Positions 34,605 through 42,989 are shown, counted from the stretch's first letter. The stretch: 64,000 bases of DNA from an uncultured Opitutia bacterium (GCA_903902745.1 CAIUWA010000052.1:1-64000); one strand, 5' to 3'. The notes: generated by a model from the sequence alone, not told the origin. A program made the numbers and translations.

Positions 34605-35783
34605 TCAGATCGCGAAATCGAAGACGTACGGCTGGTCGCGCTCGAGGAAGCCGCGCACGAGGTCGTAGAGTTGCGGCGACTCGAGCAGGAAGGAATCGTG
34701 GCCGAGGTCCATGGAGAGCTCGGCGTAGCTGGCGCGCTTGCCGGCGCGCAGCAGCGCGAGCGTCACGGCGCGGTTTTGCTCGCAGGGGAAGAGCCAGTCG
34801 CTGGTGAAGCCGACGACGAGCGTCTCGGCCTCCACCGCCGCGAAAGCCTGCTCGAGCGATCCGTGCGCCGCGGCGAGGTCGAAATGGTCGAGGGCGCGCG
34901 TGATGTAGAGATACGAGTTGGCGTCGAACCGGTTGATGAAGCTCTCGCCCTGGTGGCGGAGGTAGCTCTCGACCTCGAACTGCATGTCGAAGGTGTAGGC
35001 GGTGCGGTCGGCCGTTTCCTTTTTCCGCCGGCCGAACTTCCGGTCCATGCTCGCATCGGAGAGATAGGTGATGTGGGCCATCATGCGCGCGATGGCGAGG
35101 CCGACGCGCGGCCCGCCGTCCCGGGGATAATCGCCGTGGTTCCACGCCGGATCCTGCATGATCGCCTGGCGGCCGACCTCGTTGAAGGCGATGGCCTGCG
35201 CGCTCTCGCGGGCGGTCGTGGCCATGGCGAGCATGCGCCGGGTGAACTGGGGAAACTCGATGCCCCATTGCAGCACCATCATGCCGCCCATCGAGCCGCC
35301 GATGGTGGCGTAGAGCGAGACGACCCCGAGGTGGTCGAGCAGCAGTTTCTGCGAGCGCACCATGTCGCGGATGGTCACGAATGGGAACGCCACGCCGTAG
35401 GGCCGGCCGGTCTCGGGGTTCGTCGAGGACGGCCCGGTGGAACCGACGCAGCCGCCCAGGACGTTGGCGCAGACGACAAAAAACCGCCGGGTGTCCACGG
35501 CCTTGCCGGGACCGATGATGTTGTTCCACCAGCCCGGCTTGCGGTCGCCGGGGTGCAGCCCCGCACAATGGTGGTCGCCGCTGAGCGCGTGGCAGATGAG
35601 GACGGTGTTGTCGCGCGTGGCGTTGAGCTGGCCGTACGTTTCGTAGCGCAGCGTGAAGCCCGGGAGCGTCTGCCCGCTGTCGAACGTGAACGGCGCGCGA
35701 TGGTGGAAGTCGTGCGGCTCGACGAGCCCGACCTCACCGGATTCGGCGGACGGCGGGCTGACGGTGGATTCCGCGGGCTTCAT
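34605..35783 (-). CDS. metX: Homoserine O-acetyltransferase
   Basis: Transfers an acyl group to homoserine, the first committed step of methionine synthesis. An alpha/beta-hydrolase of 392 residues with the nucleophile Ser164 in GGSMGG, the oxyanion region CHALSGDHHCAG, and the other triad residues in GFTSDWLFP (Asp) and DLGHDSFL (His). NVLGGCVGSTGPSSTNP is the conserved family block. Some MetX-like enzymes use succinyl-CoA instead; the sequence alone does not exclude that. Start ATG 35783; the frame extends upstream into repeat DNA. Confidence 0.94.
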   Translation of the reverse strand: MKPAESTVSPPSAESGEVGLVEPHDFHHRAPFTFDSGQTLPGFTLRYETYGQLNATRDNTVLICHALSGDHHCAGLHPGDRKPGWWNNIIGPGKAVDTRRFFVVCANVLGGCVGSTGPSSTNPETGRPYGVAFPFVTIRDMVRSQKLLLDHLGVVSLYATIGGSMGGMMVLQWGIEFPQFTRRMLAMATTARESAQAIAFNEVGRQAIMQDPAWNHGDYPRDGGPRVGLAIARMMAHITYLSDASMDRKFGRRKKETADRTAYTFDMQFEVESYLRHQGESFINRFDANSYLYITRALDHFDLAAAHGSLEQAFAAVEAETLVVGFTSDWLFPCEQNRAVTLALLRAGKRASYAELSMDLGHDSFLLESPQLYDLVRGFLERDQPYVFDFAI

Positions 35784-35796
35784 GGGAAGGGGGGTG

Positions 35797-35835
35797 TTAA
35801 CCACAGATGGAGCCGAATGAACACAGATTTTTGTG
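35797..35835. repeat. ACCACAGATGG-type repeat fragment upstream of metX
   Basis: TTAACCACAGATGG and GAACACAGATTTTTGTG; related to 8296-8336. Confidence 0.5.
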
Positions 35836-35852
35836 TCATGGGGGCGGGCCGG

Positions 35853-35918
35853 TGTAGGGGCGTTCCTTGTGGACGCCCGGGTTTGCATCCGGAGGGCGTC
35901 CGCGAGGAACGCCCCTAC
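35853..35918. repeat. Palindromic repeat (GTAGGGGCGTTCC arms)
   Basis: GTAGGGGCGTTCCTTGTGGA facing GAGGAACGCCCCTAC, with an inner GGACGCCC/GGGCGTCC pair. It sits between metX and the yebC gene, both on the minus strand, 7 bases from the yebC stop. Confidence 0.85.
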
Positions 35919-35924
35919 GCCGGC

Positions 35925-36677
35925 TCATCCGTGCGCCGCCGCGCTAATGGCCTCGTCCATTTCCTCGTTGGAGAAGACGTGCTGCACGTCGTCCAGCTCG
36001 TCGAGGATGTCATGTAGCTTCAGGAGCATCTTCGCGACCTCCACGTCGGTCACGGGGACGGTGTTCACGGGAATGTAGGCGATCTCGGCGCTGGCGGGCT
36101 TGAGTCCCTTTTGCTCGAGCGCATGGGCGACCTTGTCGAAGGCGTGGATATTGCAGCGCACCTCAAAACCATCCACTGAGGCGATGACATCTTCGGCGCC
36201 GGCCTCGAGCGCGAGTTCCAGGAGCGCGTCCTCGGCCATCTGGCCCCGGGCGATCAGGAACTGCCCCGCATGGAGAAACTGGAACGCCACGGCGCCGGAG
36301 CTGGCGAGGTTGCCACCATGGCGGGAAAAGGCGGAGCGCACGTCCTGGGCCGCGCGCTGCTTGTTGTCGGTGGTGACCTTGACGACAAAAGCCACGCCGC
36401 CGGGGCCGTAGCCCTCGTAGGAGATTTCCTCGTAAACTACGCCGGGCAGTTCGCCGGTGCCCTTCTTGATGGCGCGGTCGACATTTTCGACGGGCATGTT
36501 GGCGTCGCGCGCCTTGAGCAGGAGCGTGCGGAGGCGGGCGTTGCCATCGGGATCACCGCCGCCGGTCTTGGCGGCCAGCGTGATGTCACGCGAGAGGCGG
36601 GAGAAAACCTTGCCCTTGCGCGAGTCGGTGACGGCCTTCGCGCGTTTGACTTTGGACCACTTGTTATGGCCGGCCAT
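35925..36677 (-). CDS. YebC/PmpR-family protein
   Basis: A 250-residue member of the YebC family. It starts MAGHNKWSKVKRAKAVTDSR with KGKVFSRLSRDITLAAK, the invariant N-terminal block, followed by NARLRTLLLKARDANMP and YEGYGPGGVAFVV. Members were described as transcription regulators; recent work also assigns some to relief of ribosome stalling at proline runs, which would suit this proteome with its many Pro-rich proteins. It is downstream of yidC on the same strand, with a repeat-filled 175-bp gap. Confidence 0.95.
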   Translation of the reverse strand: MAGHNKWSKVKRAKAVTDSRKGKVFSRLSRDITLAAKTGGGDPDGNARLRTLLLKARDANMPVENVDRAIKKGTGELPGVVYEEISYEGYGPGGVAFVVKVTTDNKQRAAQDVRSAFSRHGGNLASSGAVAFQFLHAGQFLIARGQMAEDALLELALEAGAEDVIASVDGFEVRCNIHAFDKVAHALEQKGLKPASAEIAYIPVNTVPVTDVEVAKMLLKLHDILDELDDVQHVFSNEEMDEAISAAAHG

Positions 36678-36852
36678 GATCGGGGGACGGGTTGACGGGG
36701 GACGGTAGACAGGATGACGGGGGGACCGGGCGACAGGGGACAGGTTGACGGGAGACGCGAGACGGGCGGGGAACGGAGGAAGGAGAGGGCTATTCCGAAA
36801 CGGATCAAATCTGCTTTCTGTCTCCAGTCCTCCGTCTCCTGTCTCCCGTCCC
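36678..36852. repeat. GACGGGAGAC / CCGTCTCCTGTC low-complexity repeat region
   Basis: About 175 bases between yidC and yebC. The left part repeats GACGGGGGAC-like units (GACGGGGGACGGTAGACAGG, GACAGGTTGACGGGAGAC); the right part carries their complement (CTCCGTCTCCTGTCTCCCGT). The two halves can pair into a long imperfect hairpin. Fragments of the same unit occur at 46204-46285 and 48735-48760. Confidence 0.7.
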
Positions 36853-38667
36853 CTACTTCTTCCGCGGCGGCGTCACGTTCTTCAGGGGCTTGCCGCCGGG
36901 GCCGGCGGTGACCGCGACGGTCTCATCGTCCTTCATGCGGTTGATGAAGAGTTGCTGGACGATCATGAAGAGGCCGTTGACGGTGGAGTAGAGCGAAAGG
37001 GCGCAGGAATAAGTATAGCATACGGCCATGAAGATGAGCGGCATGAACTTCATGATCTTCGCCTGCGTGTTGTCGACGGTCGCCGGCTGCGGCACAACGC
37101 GCATTTGGACTAGCATCGTGGCACCGAGCAGCAGGGGCAGAATGTTGAGGGGAAAGCCATAGATCGTCAGCACGGTGTCGGGCGCGGAAAGATCCTTGGC
37201 CCAGAGGAATTCCGCGAAGCGGAGCTCGGAGGCGCTCTGCAGCATCGTGAAGAACCCGAAGAAAAACGGGAGCGGGATCAGCATGGGCAGGCAGCCGCCC
37301 ATGGGGTTCACCTTGTGAACCTTGTAGAGCTCCATCATGGCGGACTGCATCTTCTGCGGGTTGTCCTTGTACTTCTCGCGGATGGCCTGGATCTCCGGCT
37401 GAAATTTCTGCATGCGCTTCATCGACTTCGACGCCTTGAGCGTGAGCGGCAGGGTCACGACCTTCAGGGTCAGCGTGGTGAGGATGATGGCGAGGCCCCA
37501 GTTGGGCACGTAGGAGTGGATCCACGTCATCAGTGTCAGCAGGAGCCGGCTGAAAAACCGCCAGAGGCCGAACTGCATGACGCCGTCCTCATCGGCCTTG
37601 AAGACATCGGTGTTGGCGAGGCGGCGGTACTCCTTCGGGCCCACGTAGAGGTTGCCCGCGATTTTGGCCTCGGCCTGCGGTGCGATGGCCGGCAGATCGA
37701 AGCGCGCGGCACCCGTGATGCCGACCGCCGGCACGACCATATCGGGGAAAGGCGGCAGTTCCACCCGGCGCGTCACCAGGCCCGCCGCCGGCTGGTCGGG
37801 GGTGAAGATGCTCGTGAAAAACTGGCTGTTCACCGACGTCCACAGGAAAGGCCCGGCGGTTTCCAAGCTGGGGATCGGGCCGTGGGCGCCGATGCCGAGA
37901 AAGCCGCCAGCCTCGAGCGAGCTGCGCTTGGTGAAATCGATACTCCCGTTCGCATTGCGGCCGGTGGCGAGATACGCCCCGAAATCCTTCACCGTGAGCG
38001 GCTCGGTCGTGCCCAAGCTGAGCAAGGCGTGGGGCAGGGCGGCGGCCTGCGCGGTGAGATTGCGGAAGGTCGTCTCGTGGCGGAGCTGGTAGGGATCGGT
38101 GGTGCCGACCTTGCTCGACGAAAGCACATACCGGCGCGTGACCTCGATGCGGTTCTCGAAGACCGCGCGATAGACCACCTCGGTGGCGGAGCTGGACACA
38201 AGCTGATAGCGCGTGCCGCGGTCGAGGCCGGGGAAATCGACAAAGGCGAGCACTGGGTCGGCGTGGAGCCGGTTGAAAACATAGGGCTCGCCGGGTTTGT
38301 CCTTCGTCACGGAGTAGACGTAGTGCACGCCGGGCTGGTTCTTTTTGGCGGGGTCCCGCACGACCAGGGCCACATCGCGGATGGCGCCGCCGAAGTCGGA
38401 GAAGCGCACCTCGATGAAATCATTGGCGAGCGTGGTGATCCCGGCATCCGCGCCTTCCTTCACGACGGCGGCAAACGCGGCATCGGACGGCGACGTGGGC
38501 ACCGAGACCGGCTGGGTGGCCCGGTTTGGCGTGAGCGGGCTGGCGCCGGCGGGCTTGATCAGTTCCGGGGCGGGCTGGGCCGGCGGGGTGCCCTTGGGGA
38601 CAAGGTAAAGGCTGACGAAGGCCGCGAGGAGCAGCAGCACTCCGATGGTGGTATTTTTTTTGTCCAT
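36853..38667 (-). CDS. yidC: Membrane protein insertase YidC
   Basis: Inserts and folds inner-membrane proteins, alone or with SecYEG. The 604-residue protein has the Gram-negative layout: an N-terminal helix (TTIGVLLLLAAFVSLYLVP), a large periplasmic beta domain (about 60-380) and a five-helix core that starts near WGLAIILTTLTLKVVTLPLT. The cytoplasmic hairpin has MKRMQKFQPEIQAIREKYKD and NPQKMQSAMMELYKVHKVNP, with MGGCLPMLIPLPFFFGFF following. It sits directly after yidD in the conserved rpmH-rnpA-yidD-yidC cluster. Confidence 0.96.
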   Translation of the reverse strand: MDKKNTTIGVLLLLAAFVSLYLVPKGTPPAQPAPELIKPAGASPLTPNRATQPVSVPTSPSDAAFAAVVKEGADAGITTLANDFIEVRFSDFGGAIRDVALVVRDPAKKNQPGVHYVYSVTKDKPGEPYVFNRLHADPVLAFVDFPGLDRGTRYQLVSSSATEVVYRAVFENRIEVTRRYVLSSSKVGTTDPYQLRHETTFRNLTAQAAALPHALLSLGTTEPLTVKDFGAYLATGRNANGSIDFTKRSSLEAGGFLGIGAHGPIPSLETAGPFLWTSVNSQFFTSIFTPDQPAAGLVTRRVELPPFPDMVVPAVGITGAARFDLPAIAPQAEAKIAGNLYVGPKEYRRLANTDVFKADEDGVMQFGLWRFFSRLLLTLMTWIHSYVPNWGLAIILTTLTLKVVTLPLTLKASKSMKRMQKFQPEIQAIREKYKDNPQKMQSAMMELYKVHKVNPMGGCLPMLIPLPFFFGFFTMLQSASELRFAEFLWAKDLSAPDTVLTIYGFPLNILPLLLGATMLVQMRVVPQPATVDNTQAKIMKFMPLIFMAVCYTYSCALSLYSTVNGLFMIVQQLFINRMKDDETVAVTAGPGGKPLKNVTPPRKK

Positions 38668-38720
38668 GCGGGAAAAGGAAGAAGTAAGCAGGAAGTATTA
38701 AGAAAACGGTGCGCCGGGAA

Positions 38721-39071
38721 TCAGACGGTGACCCGCGTGCAGGCCGGCCGCGCTCCCGACACCGGCGGAACCGGATCGATTCCGCCGCGGTGCAGCGGGG
38801 TGCATTTCGCCAGCCGGCACAGGGCGAGCCATGAGCCGCCGAGTGCACCGTGCGTGCGCACCGCCTCGGCGGCATAGTGCGAGCAGGTCGGGGAAAAACG
38901 GCAGCCGCAAGCCGCACCGAACAGTGCGGGCGGCAGCGGCGAAACCACGCGCTGGTAGAAACGGATGAGTCCGAGCAGCAGGCAAACAGCTACACTGTAG
39001 CGGCGGTCTATGACCGCCGATTGCTCCGCCGCGACAACAGCGGGAGGCAGGCTGGATGAAACTTCAGACAT
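38721..39071 (-). CDS. yidD: Membrane protein insertion efficiency factor YidD
   Basis: Small amphipathic protein that aids YidC-dependent insertion. The conserved core is [31 protein letters not shown] and [19 protein letters not shown], with the usual cysteines. Length is 116 residues from ATG 39071, longer than usual, because the first 35 or so residues ([20 protein letters not shown] and DRRYSVAV) precede the core and include a translated palindromic repeat (38996-39019). The start overlaps the end of rnpA, as in other genomes. A later non-ATG start cannot be excluded. Confidence 0.88.
   Translation of the reverse strand: MSEVSSSLPPAVVAAEQSAVIDRRYSVAVCLLLGLIRFYQRVVSPLPPALFGAACGCRFSPTCSHYAAEAVRTHGALGGSWLALCRLAKCTPLHRGGIDPVPPVSGARPACTRVTV
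38996..39019. repeat. Palindromic repeat inside the yidD 5' end (CGGCGGTCTATGACCGCCG)
   Basis: TGTAG plus the 19-base palindrome CGGCGGTCTATGACCGCCG. All 24 bases recur at 41158-41181. On the yidD strand it is read as AVIDRRYS. Confidence 0.9.
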
Positions 39072-39426
39072 TGGGCGGAGGCGTGATCTTGCGGCAGGCG
39101 GTGATGAACTTCTGCTCCACCTCGGCATAATCGAGGCGGTTCACCGCCGCACGGGCGACCAGCAGCAGGTCGCAATCGACGGGCACGAGATTCTGGTGGT
39201 GGCGAAACATCGCGCGCAAGCGGCGTTTTGCGCGGTTGCGTTCCACGGCGGCGCCGACCGAGGCGATCGAGGCCACGACTCCAACGCGTGCGGGTGCGGT
39301 CGGGGCCGGTGCCGGACGTCGGAACCACCACAGGGTGAAGGCGCCGCATTCGACACGTCGACCCTCCTCGCGCACGGCGCGGAAGTCGGCCTGACGTCGC
39401 AAGTGCTGCTCCGGGCGGAAGCGCAT
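39064..39426 (-). CDS. rnpA: Ribonuclease P protein component
   Basis: Protein subunit of RNase P, which trims the 5' ends of pre-tRNAs. The 120-residue protein has the family marks: an N-terminal [19 protein letters not shown], the central strands, and the signature [17 protein letters not shown] (RNR motif with basic helix) that binds RNA. The ATG at 39426 ([12 protein letters not shown]) fits the family start. It lies 29 bases after rpmH and overlaps yidD by 8 bases. Confidence 0.94.
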   Translation of the reverse strand: MRFRPEQHLRRQADFRAVREEGRRVECGAFTLWWFRRPAPAPTAPARVGVVASIASVGAAVERNRAKRRLRAMFRHHQNLVPVDCDLLLVARAAVNRLDYAEVEQKFITACRKITPPPNV

Positions 39427-39455
39427 GGGGCGGAGCCCGGCGGGGGCGGACGGAA

Positions 39456-39593
39456 TCAGACGACCGTCAGCCGCTTGCGGCCCTTGAGGCGGCGGGACTT
39501 GATGACCTTGCGGCCGCCCCGGGTGGCCATACGGGCGCGATAACCAATCTTGCGGGCGCGTTTCTTGCGGTGCGGGCGGAATGTGGGTTGCAT
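39456..39593 (-). CDS. rpmH: 50S ribosomal protein L34
   Basis: A 45-residue basic ribosomal protein. It starts [20 protein letters not shown] and ends with [14 protein letters not shown]; the block [12 protein letters not shown] is the L34 signature (usual form GFRARMATKNGRKVL). First gene of the conserved rpmH-rnpA-yidD-yidC run. In many bacteria dnaA and the origin lie just upstream of rpmH; here the next gene is a Y-family polymerase and no dnaA is visible. Confidence 0.95.
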   Translation of the reverse strand: MQPTFRPHRKKRARKIGYRARMATRGGRKVIKSRRLKGRKRLTVV

Positions 39594-39693
39594 GACGTTT
39601 AAAGGAAAAGAGGGTCAAAGGTTCCCGACGGGCCGGAGAGTGTCAAGGGCGGGCTTTGGCTGGTGGCAGAAGGCTCCAAGCCCCGGAATTTTT

Positions 39694-39803
39694 CAGCCAC
39701 AAGGAGGCGCAAAATGACACGAAAAAAATCCAGGGGCCTGGGAGCCGAACCTTCAATCCATTCCGAGGCTTTTTATCGTGTCATTTTGTGCCTTTTTGTG
39801 GCC
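39694..39803. repeat. Inverted repeat (GCCACAAGGAGGCGCAAAATGACACG arms)
   Basis: GCGCAAAATGACACGAAAAA at the left faces TATCGTGTCATTTTGTGCC at the right; the outer parts CAGCCACAAGG and TTTTTGTGGCC also pair. It fills the gap between the polymerase gene and rpmH, both minus strand. Confidence 0.85.
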
Positions 39804-39826
39804 AAAAGGATCGGAAATCCCGCGGA

Positions 39827-41110
39827 TCAACCCGGGCGGTCGGGGTTCACTTCCGGGCGCAGCCGGCGCCGGCGAGCGGCGTCGATTTCCTCCAGCTCGG
39901 GCTCGGGGATCCGGGTGAAGGCGATGCGCATCGGGGCGCTCCGGGAGGCGCCGTGGGCGCCCCCGAAGTAGACTGTGTTCTTGCCGAAGGTCTGGTTGAG
40001 CGTGTCCACGGCGGAATGCAGGCGGGTGCGGACCGTTTCCTTTTCCTCCTCGAACAGGTCGCCGGTGTGGCCGGCGCCCTCGAGCAGGTGGCTGAGGACG
40101 ATGCCGATCTGGAGCGGTGCGCGCCGCCGCAGGTCGCGCGGCCGGCCGGCCCAGAGTTCGTTCAGGACATGCGTGAAGTGCAGCGTGTCCTGGGTCTCGT
40201 TGAAACGGCGGTCGCCGCTCCAGCGCGTATCGTCGCGATAGCGGACGGAAAGATGCAGGCCGCCGGCGTAATGCCCGGAGTGGCGCAGGCGCATGGCGGC
40301 CTTTTGCAGCAGGCGGTGGAGCACGGCGAGCGCGGCCTCGTCGTTCCGCAGTTGCGGCGGCAGCACATGGCCGTGGCCGATCGTGTTGTGCTGCGCCTGC
40401 TCGCGCTCCTGTGGCTCTCCGCGCATCCAGCCGTGGAAACGCGCGCCTTCGACGCTGCCCCAGATCGCGCGCAGCCGGTCGCGGCTGGCGGCGTAGAGCT
40501 TTTCCACGGTGTCGATGCCGGCGCGGCGCAGGCGCTGCTCCATGTTTTCGCCGATGCCGCAGAAGTCGCGGAGGCCGAGGTGCAGCAGCTTTTCCGGGAG
40601 ATCGGTGTCGTCGAGCAGCACGAGGCCGTCGGGCTTCTGCATGTCGGACGCGACCTTCGCGATGAACCAGTTGGGGCCGATGCCAATGGAGCTGCGCAGG
40701 CACGGGCCGACCTCGCGGAGGATTTTCGCCCGGAGTTTTTTCGCCAAGGCGAGGGCGTTGTCCGGCCGGGCGAAATCACCGCTGAGTTCGCACTCCAGTT
40801 CGTCGATCGACTGGATTTTTTTCACCGGCACCACCGACTCGACGATGTCCTTCAGCCGGCGGTGATAGTTGATGTAGACCTCGGGCCGCGCCTCGACGAT
40901 GACGAGGCCGGGGCACTGGCGGCGGGCCTCGGCGACGCGGGCGTTGCGGGTCAGGCCGAGGGCCTTGGCCTCGATGCTGACGGCGATGCAGCCGGTGGTC
41001 TCGGCCATGACCGGCACGATGCCGACCGGCCTCCCGCGCAATTCCGGCCGCTCCTGCTGTTCCACGGAGGCGAAGAAGGAATTGAAATCAATGGCGAGCG
41101 CGCGCAGCAC
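39827..41110 (-). CDS. Y-family DNA polymerase (UmuC/DinB-like)
   Basis: Predicted translesion polymerase of 427 residues. The N-terminal catalytic motif is DFNSFFASVEQQ (Asp8 replaces the usual DxDxFF pair partly, reading IDFNSFF), the second is QSIDELECEL with the metal-binding D and E. SSIGIGPNWFIAKVASDMQKPDG and the helix-hairpin-helix FCGIGENMEQRLRRAGIDTV follow. The C-terminal half (about 245-400) is the little-finger region. The group is usually called DNA polymerase IV-like; a specific dinB or umuC name is not safe. It starts with GTG at 41110. Confidence 0.85.
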   Translation of the reverse strand: MLRALAIDFNSFFASVEQQERPELRGRPVGIVPVMAETTGCIAVSIEAKALGLTRNARVAEARRQCPGLVIVEARPEVYINYHRRLKDIVESVVPVKKIQSIDELECELSGDFARPDNALALAKKLRAKILREVGPCLRSSIGIGPNWFIAKVASDMQKPDGLVLLDDTDLPEKLLHLGLRDFCGIGENMEQRLRRAGIDTVEKLYAASRDRLRAIWGSVEGARFHGWMRGEPQEREQAQHNTIGHGHVLPPQLRNDEAALAVLHRLLQKAAMRLRHSGHYAGGLHLSVRYRDDTRWSGDRRFNETQDTLHFTHVLNELWAGRPRDLRRRAPLQIGIVLSHLLEGAGHTGDLFEEEKETVRTRLHSAVDTLNQTFGKNTVYFGGAHGASRSAPMRIAFTRIPEPELEEIDAARRRRLRPEVNPDRPG

Positions 41111-41157
41111 GGGCCCAGTTTCCGCTCTCGCGCGGGGCTGTCAAACTACAGCCAAAT

Positions 41158-41181
41158 TGTAGCGGCGGTCTATGACCGCCG
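41158..41181. repeat. Second copy of the CGGCGGTCTATGACCGCCG palindrome
   Basis: Identical over 24 bases to 38996-39019. Here it lies in the gap between the polymerase start and the lpxR-like stop. A further CGGCGCTCATCGAGTGCCGC pairs nearby (41190-41210). Confidence 0.9.
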
Positions 41182-41227
41182 GGTTCGACTGCGGCGCTCA
41201 TCGAGTGCCGCTACCGCAAGCGAAGCT

Positions 41228-42268
41228 TCAGAATGCGCAGCTGAGCGAGACGGAGCCGAACTTGTTCCAGTTCTCCTGCTGGGTCTTGAATTCCTTCGTG
41301 CGGCCGACCTGGGTGAAGGTGAACTGCCACCGGCCGGCGATGACGCCGAAACCGAAGCTCAGGTCGGCGACAAACGGCTCCTTGCCCACGTGGCGGCTGG
41401 CCCGAAAGGTGTTGCCGTCGAGGAAAATGTCCCGCGCCACGGCGCGCCCGTCGCCCGCGCCGAAGACAAACACGCTCCAGTTCTTGTGCGGCGAGACCCG
41501 CGGGTCGAGGTCATCGATCGGCGTGCTGCCGGCGCCGCCGGGACGGATGAGCTGCACCCCGAAGTCGCTGGGCAGGTTCAGGCCGAGGCGGAGGGTCGCG
41601 CCAGTGTTGGCGTAGGTCTGCACATTGCCGACGCTGGCGCCGAGGTGTGGCACGAGGTCGACGCCGAGGACGTTGGCCAGTGCGCGGGCGTAGAGCCGCC
41701 ACTTGCGCTCGTAGACGATGTTCACTCCCACCTCGTCCTTGATCTGGTATTCCCAGCCATTCGGCCGGGCGTTGGCGGTCCAACGGTGGACGGCGCGCTG
41801 CACGTCGCCCGCGTACGAATGGGGGCCGACCATCCCGGCTTGGAATGAAAGGGTGTCGAGGACCGACTCCGTCTTGCTGAGGAAGGAAAGCTCCACGTAC
41901 GACCAGCCCGCATAGGGACGGTCAGTGGGATCGGGCACGAAGACGTCGCGGTTCTGCGGCGTATACATGTTTTGCCCGAAGGCGAAGCCGAGGTCCTTCT
42001 GGGCGCCGGGCCGGTTCACAAAGGGTAGGGCGTCGACGAACGTCTTGCGCCAGCCGTCCGGCGCCCAGGAGACGAGATCGCGGCTCAGCCAGGAAAACTT
42101 CGCCCCGTTGGTGTAATGGCGGTCGGTGCCGCCGAATAAATCGTTCTCGAAGTAGAACGTGAAAATGGGCGCGGCCTGGGCATGCGTTACCGGGACGTCT
42201 TCGGCCCCTGTCCGGGGTAGCCAGGAGCAAAGCACGAGCGGGAGGAGGAGCTTGGTGAAGCGGGACAT
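41228..42268 (-). CDS. LpxR-family outer-membrane lipid A deacylase (DUF2219)
   Basis: A 346-residue outer-membrane barrel. After a signal peptide (MSRFTKLLLPLVLCSWLPRTGA), it has the family motif YFENDLFGGTDRHYTNGAKFSW (active-site N and D, TNG) and DRPYAGWSY. LpxR in Salmonella removes the 3'-acyloxyacyl group of lipid A. The final residue is Phe (SLSCAF), as usual for outer-membrane barrels. The ATG at 42268 was chosen over a GTG at 42274. Presence implies an LPS-bearing outer membrane, though substrate here is inferred. Confidence 0.88.
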   Translation of the reverse strand: MSRFTKLLLPLVLCSWLPRTGAEDVPVTHAQAAPIFTFYFENDLFGGTDRHYTNGAKFSWLSRDLVSWAPDGWRKTFVDALPFVNRPGAQKDLGFAFGQNMYTPQNRDVFVPDPTDRPYAGWSYVELSFLSKTESVLDTLSFQAGMVGPHSYAGDVQRAVHRWTANARPNGWEYQIKDEVGVNIVYERKWRLYARALANVLGVDLVPHLGASVGNVQTYANTGATLRLGLNLPSDFGVQLIRPGGAGSTPIDDLDPRVSPHKNWSVFVFGAGDGRAVARDIFLDGNTFRASRHVGKEPFVADLSFGFGVIAGRWQFTFTQVGRTKEFKTQQENWNKFGSVSLSCAF

Positions 42269-42388
42269 AGGCACGATAGTATGGCGCGGGGGGAAGTGGT
42301 TCCCGGTGAAGTGGCTGCGTTGGTCCGAAGTGGCAGCGGATGCCGATCGCGGTTATGGCCCAACCGAGGGCGGGGCGCCGGAAGCTTT

Positions 42389-42426
42389 GATCTCAAATCT
42401 CAAATTTCAGATCTGGGATTTCAGAG
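42389..42426. repeat. TCAAATCTCAAATTTCAGATC simple palindromic repeat, copy 1
   Basis: GATCTCAAATCTCAAATTTC then AGATCTGGGATTTCAGA, overlapping the 3' end of the four-helix-bundle gene. Copies at 42638-42670 and 42953-42989. Confidence 0.75.
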
Positions 42427-42948
42427 CTGGGCCGGGCGATTTTTCGGATGGAGCGGATGATCCGATGGCAAATGCTGCGCCAGGGTCTGCCGGAACTGGA
42501 TGGCGCCCGTGGAGCGCGTCTTCCGGGTCTCGTAGTTTTTTCGAGACTGGTCGTTGAGATGGCGTGGACCGGCGATATCGGAATTCTGCAGCGAATCAGC
42601 CCAGGCCCGAAGCTGGCGTGAGCAGGATTCGGCGAGCGATTTGAGATCTGAAATTTCAGATTTGAAATCAGCCAGCCAGGGGCGGCGTCCGGCGAGAATC
42701 AGCATCGATCGGGCTTCGCCAGCGGAACCGCGGGCAATATAGAGGAAGGCCAGCAGTTCATTGGTCGTCCCGCGTTCAAAACCCTCGGCGATGTTGTTGG
42801 AGACGGAAAGGGCGGCGCGTCCGAGCTGGTCGCGAAAGCTGGGCCGCAGGCGCGGCGGAGCACGGTCGATAAAATCATCGGTGAGATCATAGAGCTTGGC
42901 GGCGGACTGCCAGGCCGGGAGATCCTCAAAGCGCTGATAGGTGGGCAT
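42421..42948 (-). CDS. Four helix bundle protein (23S rRNA intervening-sequence family)
   Basis: A 175-residue member of the IVS/S23 family. The signature is seen: FEDLPAWQSAAKLYDLTDDF, QLGRAALSVSNNIAEGFERG and NELLAFLYIARGSAGEARSM. Such proteins were first found encoded in 23S rRNA insertions, but many stand alone as here; their function is unknown. The normal bundle is about 115-120 residues. Here the stretch ADFKSEISDLKSLAES is encoded by an AT-rich repeat (42638-42670), and about 55 extra residues follow. Repeats of the same kind flank the gene on both sides. Confidence 0.85.
   Translation of the reverse strand: MPTYQRFEDLPAWQSAAKLYDLTDDFIDRAPPRLRPSFRDQLGRAALSVSNNIAEGFERGTTNELLAFLYIARGSAGEARSMLILAGRRPWLADFKSEISDLKSLAESCSRQLRAWADSLQNSDIAGPRHLNDQSRKNYETRKTRSTGAIQFRQTLAQHLPSDHPLHPKNRPAQL
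42638..42670. repeat. TTTGAAATCTGAAATTTCAGATC repeat, copy 2 (inside the gene)
   Basis: GATTTGAGATCTGAAATTTC then AGATTTGAAATC, translated in frame as FKSEISDLKS. Confidence 0.8.
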
Positions 42949-42952
42949 GGTT

Positions 42953-42989
42953 GGGAATTTGAAATCTAAAATGTGAAATTTGAGATATC
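42953..42989. repeat. TTTGAAATCTAAAATGTGAAATTTGAGAT repeat, copy 3
   Basis: GGGAATTTGAAATCTAAAAT then GTGAAATTTGAGATATC, directly upstream of the four-helix-bundle start codon. Confidence 0.75.

Noticed and set aside
42421-42948. Intervening sequence of a 23S rRNA gene
   Set aside because: The IVS-type protein gene is not embedded in rRNA sequence; no 23S rRNA is visible around it.
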